Shown here: positions 47,622 to 57,622 of the stretch, in pieces
Layout: each line of letters begins with the position of its first letter
How positions within the stretch are numbered: the first letter of the stretch is position 1
NCBI GenBank assembly: GCA_017307275.1
Contig: JAFKFK010000022.1
Location: 62,001 to 126,000, forward strand
DNA from: Alphaproteobacteria bacterium
GTDB taxonomy: Bacteria > Pseudomonadota > Alphaproteobacteria > Reyranellales > Reyranellaceae
Length of the DNA: 64,000 nucleotides
Reading direction: 5' to 3'
The notes under the pieces: model-generated
Told to the model about the DNA's origin: nothing
What the model saw: only the letters and a program-made list of their open reading frames with translations
The model's database searches: none
Program-made: the position numbers and the translations under genes

Positions 47622-48229
47622 GGCCGCAGACCCTTGAGAACGAAATCGAGGTGGGCGTTGTAGTAGTCGTCGCTGTCGACGGGCTGGGGATCGAAAGGCG
47701 CGAGCGATCGCTTCCAGACCGAGAACATGGCGAGTGGCTGAACGATGATGATTGCCGTCATCTCGAGGTTGGGGAGAGGACGGAACTCGCCGCTCTCCAC
47801 GCCGCGGCGCAAGGTGCGGACGAAGAGATCGTGGCTACGCCGGTCGAAGTGAGTGCAAAAGAAGCGGGCGACGTCGGGAAAATTGCCGGCCTCGGCGAGA
47901 ATCAGCTTGATGACGCCGCCGGCCGGACTCTCTTCGAAGGTCCGGAAACCGCCCACGAGTTCGCGCAGCAGCTGCTCGCTCGTCCCCTCGAAGTGGTCGA
48001 TCATTTCGGTCGCCTCGGCGAGGGGGCCGCCGATCGCTTCGGTGATCACCGCCTTGAAGAGCTCTTCCTTGTTCTTGAAGTAGAGGTAGGGGAGGCCCTT
48101 GCTGACCGACGCTGCCTTGGCGACGTCGTCCAGTTTGGTGGCGGCAAAGCCGCGAGTGACGAACAGATCCAGCGCCGCCCGGGCAATTTCGCCGGTGCGA
48201 TCTTGCGGTCGTCGGGTTCGCGCCGGCAT
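47618..48229 (-). CDS. TetR-family repressor of the RND efflux operon
   Basis: About 203 residues from ATG 48229; an ATG at 48274 is possible, but the operator-like palindrome at 48255-48268 would then be inside the gene. N-terminal HTH at EIARAALDLFVTRGFAATKLDDVAKAASVSKGLPYLYFKNKEELF. The C-terminal ligand domain ends with FSVWKRSLAPF. Adjacent to the adaptor and pump genes on the same strand, so it is likely an autorepressor of the operon. The inducer is unknown. Confidence 0.88.
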   Translation of the reverse strand: MPARTRRPQDRTGEIARAALDLFVTRGFAATKLDDVAKAASVSKGLPYLYFKNKEELFKAVITEAIGGPLAEATEMIDHFEGTSEQLLRELVGGFRTFEESPAGGVIKLILAEAGNFPDVARFFCTHFDRRSHDLFVRTLRRGVESGEFRPLPNLEMTAIIIVQPLAMFSVWKRSLAPFDPQPVDSDDYYNAHLDFVLKGLRP

Positions 48230-48254
48230 ATCGCTGGTATCCGAGGCGATATTG

Positions 48255-48268
48255 ACTGACTGTTCAGT
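48255..48268. promoter_or_regulatory. TetR operator candidate
   Basis: ACTGA-CTGT-TCAGT: a 5-bp-arm dyad with a 4-bp centre, 26 bp before the preferred TetR start (48229). It lies where an autorepressor of the TetR-adaptor-pump operon would bind. Position and symmetry support this; binding is inferred. Confidence 0.5.
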
Positions 48269-48330
48269 ACCCATGTTCCGCGATGTAGAGCGGAATCGAG
48301 CCGCCTTCTAGGCTGCCAGCAGGGCGCCTG

Positions 48331-48366
48331 AAAAGATAAAAGTCCGGCAGACCGAAGTCGCCGGAC
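48331..48366 (-). terminator. Rho-independent terminator with UUCG loop
   Basis: On the minus strand, GTCCGGC-GAC-TTCG-GTC-T-GCCGGAC (48366-48342) forms a stem of 10 bp, with one bulged base, capped by TTCG, followed by TTTTATCTTTT. It points toward decreasing coordinates and ends the nrdJ/peptide transcript before the TetR gene. The TTCG tetraloop is a very stable form. Confidence 0.9.
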
Positions 48367-48441
48367 GCTTTAGCTAGTTTCCGCCTTTCCGCCCCGGCAA
48401 GCCAGGACGTCGGATCAGCTTATTGCTCGTCTTCTAGAGGT

Positions 48442-48522
48442 GGCTTCCGGTGGGGCCCCTTGAGGGGCGCCCACACGGAAGCCGAAAGGCGTTGGTTAGA
48501 GGGGCCAAAGTAAACTTTGGCC
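48442..48522 (-). ncRNA. Structured 3' region between Lys/Ala peptide gene and terminator
   Basis: Two strong hairpins are in the 170 bases after the peptide stop. GGCCAAAG-N4-CTTTGGCC is at 48503-48522. A long two-part stem spans 48442-48483: GGCTTCCG with CGGAAGCC, then GTGGG with CCCAC, then CCC with GGG. With the terminator hairpin this makes three ordered elements in a transcript that codes for only 18 residues. It may be a small RNA, a 3'-UTR-derived RNA or simply a stable 3' end. No known RNA family recognised. Confidence 0.4.
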
Positions 48523-48537
48523 TACGCCCTTTCCTAT

Positions 48538-48594
48538 TTACTGCTTCTTCTTCTTAGCAGCCTTCTTCTTAGCAGCCTTCTTCTTAGCAGCCAT
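48538..48594 (-). CDS. 18-residue Lys/Ala repeat peptide
   Basis: ATG at 48594-48592, stop TAA at 48540-48538. The translation is MAAKKKAAKKKAAKKKKQ: three exact copies of AAKKK, encoded by three exact 15-bp copies of GCTGCTAAGAAGAAG (48591-48547). A strong SD, AGGAGA, lies 5 nt upstream. It starts 79 nt after the nrdJ stop on the same strand. GCT for Ala is unusual in this GC-rich genome. The composition recalls the tails of bacterial histone H1-like proteins (AlgP, BpH1), but those are far longer. Function unknown; the reading as a real peptide rests on the SD and the exact repeats. Confidence 0.55.
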   Translation of the reverse strand: MAAKKKAAKKKAAKKKKQ

Positions 48595-48672
48595 AACTGT
48601 CTCCTATGGTTAGCTATGAGGTCCCCAACCGTGAGGCCTCCGGGGTACGCGGGTACGCTACGCCACGCATGC

Positions 48673-51600
48673 TCAACTGCATCCGGTGGTGCCGCCGCAG
48701 GTCGTGCATTTGAGGCACGTCCCGTTGCGGACCATCGTGAAGTTGCCGCACTCCGGACAGGCATCCCCTTCGTACCCCTTGAGCTTCGCCTCGAAGGCGA
48801 GACCCGAGGGCGAGGAGGATGCTTCTCCGCGCGTGACGCCGACGACGGCCGCCTTGGCGATGTGCGCCGAAGCGACGGCTGGGCCGTCCGTCAGTCCGTT
48901 GGGCACGGGGCCGGCCACGACCGCTTCGTTGGCGATCGCGACATTGCCGGCCGTCCGGCCATTCAATACGTAAAGATTGCTGCGCATGTAGCCGACACTG
49001 GCGATACGGCTCACCGCGGCAGCGGCCGCTTCGGCGGCATCGGTACCGGGTGAGGGCAGTTCGCCCTGGACCTCGCCGCGGCCCACGCCGTCGGGACGGA
49101 GATCGGCCTGCTCGACATGCGAGAGGTCGTTGCGGCCGAGATAAGAGATCGCGAGCTCGCGGAAGATGTAGTCGAGGACCGAGGTCGACATCTTGATGGC
49201 GTCGTTGCCTTCGACCAGGCCCGACGGCTCGAAGCGCGTGAAGGTGTAGGCCTCCACGAACTCCTCGAGGGGGACGCCGTACTGCAAGCCGATTGAGATC
49301 GCGATGGCGAAGTTGTTCATGAGGCTGCGGAATGCCGCGCCTTCCTTGTGCATGTCGACGAAGATCTCGCCGACCCGGCCATCCTCGTACTCGCCCGTGC
49401 GCAGGTAGACCTTGTGCCCGCCAACGTTCGCTTTCTGCGTGTATCCCTTGCGGCGCTGCGGCAGCCGCTCGCGGCCGGCGCGCACCTCGCGCTCGACGAT
49501 GCGTTCCACGATACGCTCGGCAATGACCGGTGCCCGCGCAATCGGCGGCATATCGGCGAGATCGTCGTTGGCGGCGACATCGTCGCCGAGAACCATGGCG
49601 GACAGCGGCTGCGAGAGCTTCGAGCCATCGCGATAGAGCGCGTTGGCCTTCAATCCGAGCTTCCACGACATCTCATAGGCCTTGCGGCAATCCTCGACCG
49701 TAGCTGCGTTTGGCATGTTGATGGTCTTGGAAATGGCGCCCGATACAAACGGCTGGGCTGCGGCCATCATGCGTATGTGACTCTCCGCAGACAAGCAGCG
49801 CTTGCCATCTCGTCCACAGGGATTCGCACAATCGAACACAGAAAGATGCTCGCGACGAAGATCGGGAGCGCCTTCGATGCTCATCGTCCCGCATGCGTGG
49901 ATGTTTGCGGCAGCGATATCGCTCTTGGAGAAGCCGAGGCTCGCGAGGATGTCGAGGCTGCTGTCGGCGAGCGCATCGTCGTCGAGACCGAGCACGTCGC
50001 GGCAGAAAGCATCGCCCAAAGTGTAGCGATTGAAGGCGAAGCGGATGTCGAAGGCCGTGGCAATCGCCTGGTCGACCCGCTTCAGGGCCGCCTCGTCGAA
50101 GCCCCGTGCGGCAAGGCTCTGGTGATTGATGGCCGGCGCCGTTTCGAGCGAGCCATGGCCGACCGCATGGGCGACGATGCGATCCACGGCGGCCGTGCCG
50201 TAGCCCAACGTGCGCAGCGCCAGCGGCACGGTTTGATTGATGATCTTGAAGTAGCCGCCGCCGGACAGCTTCTTGAACTTCACGAGCGAGAAGTCGGGCT
50301 CGATGCCGGTGGTGTCGCAATCCATCACCAAGCCGATCGTGCCGGTCGGCGCGATGACGGAGACCTGGGCGTTGCGGAAGCCGTGCCGTTCGCCAAGCTC
50401 CAGCGCCCGGTCCCAGGCGTGGCGGGCCGCGGTGACCAGCCGTTCGTCCGGGCAGTTGGCCGCGTCGAGCGCGATGGGCAGGGTGGACAGGGCTTCGTAG
50501 CCACCGCGCGCGCTGTCGGCTGCCCGGCGATGGTTGCGGATGACCCGCAGCATGGCGTCGCGATTGGCGGTGAAGCCCGGGAAGGGGCCCATCAGGCCGG
50601 CCATCTCGGCCGACGTCGCATAGGCGGTGCCGGTCATGATCGCCGTCAGGGCACCCGCGATGGCGCGGCCCTTGGCGCTGTCATAACCCAGGCCCGATGC
50701 CATCAGCAGGGCGCCGAGATTGGCATAGCCCAAGCCGAGCGTGCGGTATTCGTAGGAGAGTTCGGCGATCCGGCGCGACGGGTACTGCGCCATCATCACC
50801 GAGATTTCCAACACAACAGTCCACAGGCGGCTGGCGTGCTCGAAGGCGCCGACATCGACCGAACCGTCTTCCCGACGGAACCGCATGAGGTTCAGCGAGG
50901 CGAGATTGCACGCCGTGTCGTCGAGGAACATGTACTCGGAGCACGGATTCGAGGCGTTGATGCGCCCCGACTCAGGGCAGGTGTGCCAGTCGTTGATCGT
51001 CGTGTCGTACTGGACGCCGGGGTCGGCCGAATGCCAGGCGGCTTCGGCGACCTGATCCCAGAGAGCCCGCGCATTGACCGTCCGGGCAACATTGCCGGTG
51101 GTGCGCTCGGTCAGCGCCCATTGCCGGTCGTCCTCGACGGCCCGCAGGAAGGCGTCGGTCACCCGCACCGAGTTGTTGGCGTTCTGGCCGGAGACCGAGG
51201 CATAGGCCTCGGATTCCCAATCCACGTCGAACGCCGGGAACTCGATGTGGCGATAGCCCTGGCGCGCAAACTGGATGACGCGCTGGATATAGTTTTCCGG
51301 CAACTCGGCCCGGCGGGCCGCAACGATCTCGCGGCGCAGTTGCGGGTTCTGGCGCGGGTCGAAGGCGCCGTCGCCGGCTGCAGTGCCTTCGACGCAGGCC
51401 TGCATGATCGCGTTGAGGTGGCGATTGGCCAGCCGGGAGCCAGCGACCAGGGCGGCCACCTTCTGCTCTTCGAGCATCTTCCAGGCGATGAAGTCTTCGA
51501 TATCTGGATGGTCGATGTCGACCGTCACCATCTTGGCGGCGCGCCGGGTCGTGCCACCCGACTTGATCGCACCGGCTGCCCGATCGCCGATCTTGAGGAA

Positions 51601-52368
51601 CGACATCAGGCCGGACGACTTGCCGCCGCCCGACAGGCGCTCGTCGCTGCCGCGGACCTTGGAGAAGTTGGAGCCGGTGCCGGAGCCGTACTTGAAGAGA
51701 CGCGCCTCGCGGACCCAGAGGTCCATGATGCCGCCTTCGTTCACCAGGTCGTCGGAGACGCTCTGGATGAAGCAGGCGTGGGGCTGCGGCCGCTCATAAG
51801 AAGAGTCCGACTGGTTTGCCTTGCCGTCGCGATGGTCGACGTACCAGTGTCCCTGGCCGGGGCCGTCGATGCCGTAGGCCCAATGCAGGCCGGTGTTGAA
51901 CCATTGCGGCGAGTTAGGCGCACAGATCTGCGCCGCCAGCATGTAGCAATGTTCGTCGTAGAACGCGCGAGCATCGTCCTCGCTGTCGAAGTAGCCGCCC
52001 TTCCATCCCCAGTAGGTCCACGCACCGGCCATCCGGTGGAAGACCTGCCGAGCGCTCATCTCGCTGCCGTAGCGTTCGGCAACCGGCAGCTCGGCGAGGG
52101 CGGCTTCGTCAGGTATGGAACGCCACAACCATTCCGGGACGTCGGTCTCGGCGAAGCGCACCATGCGTGCCGGCACACCGGCGCGGCGGAAATACTTCTG
52201 CGCCAGAACATCGGCGGCGACCTGCGACCACTCGGCCGGCACGTCGACATCCTTGAGCTGGAAGACGATCGATCCGTCGGGGTTGCGGATTTCGGAATCG
52301 GCAGCACGAAACGCCATCCTTTCGAATGGCGACTTTCCTGCTTGCGTATACCGACGCTCGAAGCGCAT
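48673..52368 (-). CDS. nrdJ: Vitamin B12-dependent ribonucleotide reductase (class II)
   Basis: A 1231-residue adenosylcobalamin-dependent NrdJ of the large type. It contains ATP-cone-free N-terminal parts, [22 protein letters not shown], the active-site region [21 protein letters not shown] (NxCxE at about 470), [19 protein letters not shown] and a Cys-rich C-terminus ([17 protein letters not shown]) for thiol shuttle or zinc. It makes dNTPs without oxygen. No class I nrdAB or NrdR gene is in view. Upstream lie NrdR-box-like sites at 52468-52502. No B12 riboswitch was found. Confidence 0.97.
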   Translation of the reverse strand: MRFERRYTQAGKSPFERMAFRAADSEIRNPDGSIVFQLKDVDVPAEWSQVAADVLAQKYFRRAGVPARMVRFAETDVPEWLWRSIPDEAALAELPVAERYGSEMSARQVFHRMAGAWTYWGWKGGYFDSEDDARAFYDEHCYMLAAQICAPNSPQWFNTGLHWAYGIDGPGQGHWYVDHRDGKANQSDSSYERPQPHACFIQSVSDDLVNEGGIMDLWVREARLFKYGSGTGSNFSKVRGSDERLSGGGKSSGLMSFLKIGDRAAGAIKSGGTTRRAAKMVTVDIDHPDIEDFIAWKMLEEQKVAALVAGSRLANRHLNAIMQACVEGTAAGDGAFDPRQNPQLRREIVAARRAELPENYIQRVIQFARQGYRHIEFPAFDVDWESEAYASVSGQNANNSVRVTDAFLRAVEDDRQWALTERTTGNVARTVNARALWDQVAEAAWHSADPGVQYDTTINDWHTCPESGRINASNPCSEYMFLDDTACNLASLNLMRFRREDGSVDVGAFEHASRLWTVVLEISVMMAQYPSRRIAELSYEYRTLGLGYANLGALLMASGLGYDSAKGRAIAGALTAIMTGTAYATSAEMAGLMGPFPGFTANRDAMLRVIRNHRRAADSARGGYEALSTLPIALDAANCPDERLVTAARHAWDRALELGERHGFRNAQVSVIAPTGTIGLVMDCDTTGIEPDFSLVKFKKLSGGGYFKIINQTVPLALRTLGYGTAAVDRIVAHAVGHGSLETAPAINHQSLAARGFDEAALKRVDQAIATAFDIRFAFNRYTLGDAFCRDVLGLDDDALADSSLDILASLGFSKSDIAAANIHACGTMSIEGAPDLRREHLSVFDCANPCGRDGKRCLSAESHIRMMAAAQPFVSGAISKTINMPNAATVEDCRKAYEMSWKLGLKANALYRDGSKLSQPLSAMVLGDDVAANDDLADMPPIARAPVIAERIVERIVEREVRAGRERLPQRRKGYTQKANVGGHKVYLRTGEYEDGRVGEIFVDMHKEGAAFRSLMNNFAIAISIGLQYGVPLEEFVEAYTFTRFEPSGLVEGNDAIKMSTSVLDYIFRELAISYLGRNDLSHVEQADLRPDGVGRGEVQGELPSPGTDAAEAAAAAVSRIASVGYMRSNLYVLNGRTAGNVAIANEAVVAGPVPNGLTDGPAVASAHIAKAAVVGVTRGEASSSPSGLAFEAKLKGYEGDACPECGNFTMVRNGTCLKCTTCGGTTGCS

Positions 52369-52669
52369 CGACGATCCCCCGTGCCCAATTCCCGTCGTTC
52401 AATCCCTGTCGCGGGCAATGTTCGATCACTCTCGAACACGCACATATGGGCACGCGATGATAGTAAATTACAAAATCTTGTGTGCGCAACTATATTTTGT
52501 AGACCACCATGTTGATGGTACTAGATGATGCAAGCGCGCAACACTTGATCAAAAAGCGTGATTCGCATGACGACGAACGATGTGAATCATGTGTCGGTCA
52601 CGTCGCGTTGCACGCGATGAAGCGCCCGCGTACAAGCGGCGCGGTCACATACGACAACGTGGTTGGTCC
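52369..52669. promoter_or_regulatory. Divergent control region between nrdJ and NDUFA12
   Basis: This 301-bp spacer contains the two NrdR-box-like sites annotated at 52468-52502. It also has the dyad TGTTCGA-N6-TCGAACA (52419-52438) in the nrdJ leader, a short hairpin ACCAT-gttg-ATGGT (52506-52519), and a near-palindrome, GATTCGCAT facing ATGTGAATC, at about 52560-52589, near the NDUFA12 start. Part of the spacer around 52460-52500 is markedly AT-rich. No coding frame fits. Confidence 0.45.
52468..52502. promoter_or_regulatory. Two NrdR-box-like sites over the nrdJ promoter
   Basis: Box 1 (52468-52483) reads on the minus strand as ACACAAGATTTTGTAA. Box 2 (52487-52502) reads CTACAAAATATAGTTG. 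Both resemble the NrdR consensus acaCaAtATaTtGtgt. They are centred 19 bp apart. On the minus strand box 1 covers the spacer between TTGCGC and TACTAT, a possible nrdJ promoter with an 18-bp spacer. NrdR normally represses ribonucleotide-reductase genes from such paired boxes. The spacing is not the usual whole number of helical turns, so one box may be spurious. Confidence 0.5.
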
Positions 52670-53020
52670 ATGACTATCGGCACCTGGCTCTTCACCAAGA
52701 TGCGTGGCGAACTCGTCGGCACGGATGGCGAAGGCAATCGTTACTATCTCGACAAGCGCACCATCCCGGGCCTGCGCCGCAAGCGCTGGGTGATCTACAA
52801 CGGCGTCGCGGAAGCCTCGCGCGTTCCTGCCGATTGGCACGGCTGGTTGCATCACACGACCGATGCGATTCCGCCTGCGGGCGGTCTGCCGCGCAAGCCA
52901 TGGCAGAAGGAGCATGTGCCGAATCTCACCGGGACCGACCATGCCTACCGTCCGCCCGGTCATTCGCTCTCCGACGGCGAGAAGCCGAAGCCGCCTTACG
53001 AGGCATGGCGTCCGGGCTGA
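52670..53020 (+). CDS. NADH:ubiquinone oxidoreductase subunit NDUFA12
   Basis: A 116-residue complex I accessory subunit, homologous to mitochondrial B17.2. TWLFTKMRGELVGTDGEGNRYY, then RKRWVIYNGVAEASRVPADWHGWLHH are the family signature; the tail ends YRPPGHSLSDGEKPKPPYEAW. It joins the peripheral arm near the Q-module in alphaproteobacteria and mitochondria. It starts a run with mlaD, a 76-residue ORF and a DUF2155 gene. Confidence 0.95.
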   Translation: MTIGTWLFTKMRGELVGTDGEGNRYYLDKRTIPGLRRKRWVIYNGVAEASRVPADWHGWLHHTTDAIPPAGGLPRKPWQKEHVPNLTGTDHAYRPPGHSLSDGEKPKPPYEAWRPG

Positions 53021-53046
53021 CGCCGGCGGCAGTGAAGGAGACGAGG

Positions 53047-53496
53047 GTGGGCCGCAATATCGTCGAGACGATCGTAGGCGCGTTGGTCCTCGTTGTGGCC
53101 GGCGTCTTCGTCTTCTATGCCTTTGCAAAGTCAGATCGCAGCGGCCCGGATGGCTACGAGGTCGTTGCTCGCTTCGGCCGTATCGACGGGTTGAAGCGTG
53201 GCGCCGATGTCACGTTGAGCGGCGTCAAGGTCGGTGCCGTCACCGGCTTCACGCTCGATCCCAAGACGTACCAGGCTGTAGTGCGGCTCGCGGTATCGTC
53301 CAACATCAATCTGCCAGCCGACACCAACGCCAAGATCGTGAGCGAATCGCTGCTGGGCGGGATGGTGGTGGTCCTGGAGCCGGGCAGCGACAAAACGACG
53401 ATCCGCGCCGGCGGCGAAATCGCCCACACGCAGGATTCGATCCCACTCACCGAGCTGATCGCAAAGTTCATGTTCGGAAGCGCAGGGAGCAAATGA
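53047..53496 (+). CDS. mlaD: MCE-domain phospholipid transporter subunit MlaD
   Basis: A 149-residue protein with one N-terminal helix (ETIVGALVLVVAGVFVFYAFA) and an MCE domain (YEVVARFGRIDGLKRGADVTLSGVKVGAV, then LPADTNAKIVSESLLGGMVVVLEPGSD). The start is GTG 53047 with AAGGAG at 53035-53040. MlaD is the periplasmic ring of the MlaFEDB complex; its mlaE and mlaF partners are probably those at 17-19 kb, so the complex is encoded at two sites. Its end overlaps the next gene. Confidence 0.92.
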   Translation: MGRNIVETIVGALVLVVAGVFVFYAFAKSDRSGPDGYEVVARFGRIDGLKRGADVTLSGVKVGAVTGFTLDPKTYQAVVRLAVSSNINLPADTNAKIVSESLLGGMVVVLEPGSDKTTIRAGGEIAHTQDSIPLTELIAKFMFGSAGSK

Positions 53497-53723
53497 TGAA
53501 CGCTCATGCCCCCAAGGCGCCGCCGGTCTGGCGGCAACCGGACGGCAAGCCTGTCTCGTGCCTCGAAAAGATCAAAGTCCTCAACCAGAACATCCAGGAG
53601 ATCGAAACCCTCTGCGCCGATGCGCTGGAGGACGGAGTTCTGATGGGATGCGACGCAAGCCAGATCAAACAGGCGCTTCACGAACTGATCGACGGCCTGG
53701 CGCCACCGCGCGTCAAGAAGTGA
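53493..53723 (+). CDS. Small conserved-context protein of unknown function
   Basis: A 76-residue protein with ATG at 53493 (another at 53496) overlapping the mlaD stop. It has a hydrophilic N-terminus and one long amphipathic helix region, CLEKIKVLNQNIQEIETLCADALEDGVLMGCDASQIKQ split by GVLMGC, ending LAPPRVKK. No signal and no membrane helix. Its overlap with mlaD and with the DUF2155 gene (GTGA) suggests translation in step with them. Family not recognised. Confidence 0.7.
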   Translation: MMNAHAPKAPPVWRQPDGKPVSCLEKIKVLNQNIQEIETLCADALEDGVLMGCDASQIKQALHELIDGLAPPRVKK

Positions 53724-54190
53724 GCTTGCGCCCTTTCCTTGTTGCAGCCGCGATCCTGGCCGGTATCGCTGCGGCTGTTCCTGCTTCGGAGCTTCAGGCT
53801 CAGACGCAACCACCGCCCGCGCGTCCCGGCAATGCCAACCTGCGACCTGTCCCGGATGGGCCGGGCACGCGGTCGGCCGAGCTGCAGGGGCTCGACAAGG
53901 TGACGGCGCGAACGCAACGCTTCTACGCGCCAGTGGGGCAGGCGACACGCTTCGGCACTTTGGAGATCAAGGTCGACGATTGCCTGGTCAACGTGCCGGA
54001 AGCGCCGCCCGAGTCCGTCGCCTATCTCACCATCATCGATCACAAGCCCGGCCAGGCGGAAGAGAAGCTGTTTGCCGGCTGGATGTTTGCCTCGACCCCG
54101 TCGCTCTCCGCACTCGACCACGGCGTCTACGATGTGCGCGTGCTCTCCTGCACGATGGCGCAGGGATCGACACCACCCAGCTCACGCTGA
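53720..54190 (+). CDS. DUF2155 family exported protein
   Basis: A 156-residue protein from GTG 53720. Signal peptide (LRPFLVAAAILAGIAAAVPASELQA), then a Pro-rich stretch, then KVTARTQRFYAPVGQATRFGTLEIKVDDCLVNVPEAPPESVAYL, the DUF2155 hallmark, and FAGWMFASTPSLSALDHGVYDVRVLSC with a second Cys for a likely disulfide. Alphaproteobacterial, function unknown, often next to mlaD and aat as here. Its end overlaps the convergent aat gene by 64 bp. Confidence 0.9.
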   Translation: MSLRPFLVAAAILAGIAAAVPASELQAQTQPPPARPGNANLRPVPDGPGTRSAELQGLDKVTARTQRFYAPVGQATRFGTLEIKVDDCLVNVPEAPPESVAYLTIIDHKPGQAEEKLFAGWMFASTPSLSALDHGVYDVRVLSCTMAQGSTPPSSR

Positions 54191-54777
54191 AACGTCGCCG
54201 GCTGGTCGATCGCTTCGGCCAGTCGCAGTTTGAAATCGTCGCGTGGAATCTCGATCGCACCGAAGCTGCGCAGATGCTCGGTCATGAACTGGCAGTCGAG
54301 CAGGCGAAAGCCACCGACGATCAGCCGGGCCACCAGATGGACCAACGCCACCTTCGAGGCGTCGCGCTGGCGTGAGAACATGCTTTCGCCGAAGAAGGCG
54401 GCACCCACCGAGACACCGTAGAGCCCGCCGACCAGCTTGCCGTCGACGCGGCACTCCATGCTGTGAGCATGGCCGCGCTGATGAAGTTCGGTGTAGAGCT
54501 CGACGATCGGCTCGTTGATCCAGCTTTCGGGGTGGCCCGGTCGCGGTTCGGCACAAGCCCGGACGGTCTCGGCGAAGGCCGTGTCGGCGCTCACGTCGAA
54601 GTGGCCGGTGCGGACGGTGCGGGCAAGCCGGTGTGGCAGGTGAAATCCATCGAGCGGCAGCACCGCGCGCAGCCGCGGGTCGAGCCAGTAGAGCTTGGGG
54701 TCATCGCGGCGCTCTCCCATGGGGAAGACGCCAATACGGTAGGCCTGGAGCAGGAGGTCGGGCGTGATCTCCAGCAT
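54127..54777 (-). CDS. aat: Leucyl/phenylalanyl-tRNA-protein transferase
   Basis: A 216-residue enzyme that adds Leu or Phe to N-terminal Lys/Arg of proteins. FPMGERRDDPKLYWLDPRLRAVLPLDGFHLPHRLART, then ESWINEPIVELYTELHQRGHAHSME and VGGLYGVSVGAAFFGESMFS identify the family. It makes N-degrons for ClpS/ClpA, encoded at 39-42 kb. Last gene of aroQ-accB-accC-aat, 7 bp after accC. Confidence 0.95.
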   Translation of the reverse strand: MLEITPDLLLQAYRIGVFPMGERRDDPKLYWLDPRLRAVLPLDGFHLPHRLARTVRTGHFDVSADTAFAETVRACAEPRPGHPESWINEPIVELYTELHQRGHAHSMECRVDGKLVGGLYGVSVGAAFFGESMFSRQRDASKVALVHLVARLIVGGFRLLDCQFMTEHLRSFGAIEIPRDDFKLRLAEAIDQPATFQRELGGVDPCAIVQESTRTS

Positions 54778-54784
54778 GCCGCCG

Positions 54785-56128
<1,344 letters not shown>

Positions 56129-56141
56129 CCGCCCGGGCGTC

Positions 56142-56603
56142 CTATTCGACGACCATTAGCGGTTCACCGAACTCTACCGGCTGGGCGTTTTCGACCAGGA
56201 GCTGCGTCACCGTTCCGGCCTTCGGCGCCTTGATGGGGTTGAAGGTCTTCATGGCTTCGATGATCAGCAACGTCTGGCCCACCGTTACCTTGTCGCCGAC
56301 GGCGACGAAGTTGGGCTTGCCCGGTTCGGGCGCCAGATAGGCGGTGCCCACCATCGGGGACTTCACCAGGCCCGGATGCTTGGCGATGTCGCCGGCCGCC
56401 GCGGCGGCAATGGGAGCGGCCGCACCGGCTGCGGCGAGGGGAGCAGCCATGGCGACCGGAGCCGCAGCGGCCACCGTTACGGTCGGGCGAGCGACGCGGA
56501 TGCGGCGCTCGCCGTCGGCCAGCTCGATCTCGCCGAGATGGGTTTCTTCCAGGATCTCCGCCAGCTTGCGGACGAACTCGGTATCCATCTCGAATTTTGC
56601 CAT
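56142..56603 (-). CDS. accB: Biotin carboxyl carrier protein of acetyl-CoA carboxylase
   Basis: A 153-residue protein. The N-terminal helix region FEMDTEFVRKLAEILEETHLGEIEL is followed by an Ala/Pro-rich linker and the biotinyl domain. The biotin Lys is at about 119 in IIEAMKTFNPIKAPKAG. KSPMVGTAYLAPEPGKPNFVAVGD is the entry to the domain. 22 bp after aroQ. Confidence 0.97.
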   Translation of the reverse strand: MAKFEMDTEFVRKLAEILEETHLGEIELADGERRIRVARPTVTVAAAAPVAMAAPLAAAGAAAPIAAAAAGDIAKHPGLVKSPMVGTAYLAPEPGKPNFVAVGDKVTVGQTLLIIEAMKTFNPIKAPKAGTVTQLLVENAQPVEFGEPLMVVE

Positions 56604-56625
56604 GGAGAAGCGCTCCCGATGTTTG

Positions 56626-57096
56626 TCAGCGTGCCAGCAGACGCGCCAGCGCCTGGAGGGCGAGAAGATATCCCTGTGTACCCAATCCTGCGATCACCCC
56701 GACTGCAGCCGGGCTGATGTAGGAGTGATGGCGGAAGCTCTCACGCTTGTAGATGTTGGACAGATGGACCTCGACAGCCGGCAGCTCGGCGGCGTTGAGC
56801 GCGTCGAGCAGGGCGACCGAGGTATGGGTATAGGCGCCGGCATTGATGATGATACCGGCATTCTTCTCGCGCGCGGCCTGAATGAGGTCGACCAGCACGC
56901 CTTCGTGATTGCTCTGGGCGAACTCGACGTCGAGCCCGAGCCGCTGCGCTTCCGCGCGGCACGCCTTCTCGACGTCGGCCAGCGTTTCGCGGCCGTAGAT
57001 TTCCGGCTGCCGCTTACCCAGCATGTTGAGGTTGGGCCCGTTGAGCACCAGCACCGGCTTGCTCGCCGGCGGGCGCCGGGCGGCCTTTGCGGCCAA
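56626..57096 (-). CDS. aroQ: 3-dehydroquinate dehydratase, type II
   Basis: A 156-residue enzyme of the shikimate pathway. [19 protein letters not shown] carries the active-site loop, followed by [17 protein letters not shown] with the catalytic His, and [12 protein letters not shown]. The only start before the first strand is TTG 57096, with GGGAGG about 6 nt upstream. First gene of aroQ-accB-accC-aat. In many alphaproteobacteria a dsbA-like gene precedes aroQ; here the tyrosine cluster lies between. Confidence 0.95.
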   Translation of the reverse strand: MAAKAARRPPASKPVLVLNGPNLNMLGKRQPEIYGRETLADVEKACRAEAQRLGLDVEFAQSNHEGVLVDLIQAAREKNAGIIINAGAYTHTSVALLDALNAAELPAVEVHLSNIYKRESFRHHSYISPAAVGVIAGLGTQGYLLALQALARLLAR

Positions 57097-57158
57097 TCCT
57101 GCCTCCCAGATAGAAGAGGCGGCGTTATAGCATGGGGAGTCGGGCCGACAAGGCGGCC

Positions 57159-57620
57159 TCAGACCCCCTTTCTCAACAGCTTGGCGTGTGCGAATAGCCG
57201 GTCACACAAGCCGTTGAGGGTTTCGCGTTCCTCCGGGGACAGGGCCAGATAGAGTTCGGCCTCGTAATTTAGGGCCAGGGGCACGATCTGGGCGTGCATG
57301 GCGCGACCCTTGGCGCTCAGCCGCAGGGAGGCCCGGCGCCGGTCGCTGAGATCGGTCGCCCGCTCGATCAGGTCACGTTTCATCAGCCCGGCCACGGCGC
57401 GGCTCACCGCTACCTTGTCCATGACGATCCGCTGTCCCACCTCAGAGGCGGTAAGGGGAGCGAAGCGCCCCAGGGCGGCCATGACCCGCCATTGCGTGAC
57501 GCTCAGGCCAAACTGCTCCGCGTAGAGGTCGTGCAGGGATTCACTCACAAGCTGGGCCAGGACGGACAGGCGATAGGGGAGAAATTTCTCCAGTTCGAGG
57601 GCTTGCAAAGTGTTTGGCAT
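57159..57620 (-). CDS. MarR-family regulator of tyrosine catabolism
   Basis: A 153-residue protein with a MarR winged helix: [66 protein letters not shown], in which the wing DxRR motif is clear. It is divergent from hppD, and the 18-bp palindrome at 57623-57640 begins 3 bp before its ATG. It is thus an obvious local repressor of hppD-hmgA-fah-maiA and itself; the inducer (a tyrosine breakdown product) is inferred. Confidence 0.88.
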   Translation of the reverse strand: MPNTLQALELEKFLPYRLSVLAQLVSESLHDLYAEQFGLSVTQWRVMAALGRFAPLTASEVGQRIVMDKVAVSRAVAGLMKRDLIERATDLSDRRRASLRLSAKGRAMHAQIVPLALNYEAELYLALSPEERETLNGLCDRLFAHAKLLRKGV

Positions 57621-57622
57621 AA

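Noticed and set aside
48517..49053. Leu/Ser-rich plus-strand frame over the peptide gene
   Set aside because: It is the reverse complement of the AAG/GCT repeats, reading as a Leu/Ser run without a start signal; the minus strand has the SD and clean ATG.
52419..52438. TGTTCGA-N6-TCGAACA as a LexA (SOS) site
   Set aside because: Alphaproteobacterial LexA sites are direct repeats GTTC-N7-GTTC; this is an inverted repeat with the opposite layout.
52369..52500. Cobalamin riboswitch before nrdJ
   Set aside because: No B12-box core such as GCCACTG and no room for the conserved multi-helix fold in the leader; only a simple dyad is present.
49348..52515. A 1,055-codon open frame on the plus strand opposite nrdJ
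   Set aside because: Its composition (Arg, Gly, His and Val rich, no domain) is that of a shadow frame opposite a GC-rich gene; nrdJ on the minus strand has full family homology.
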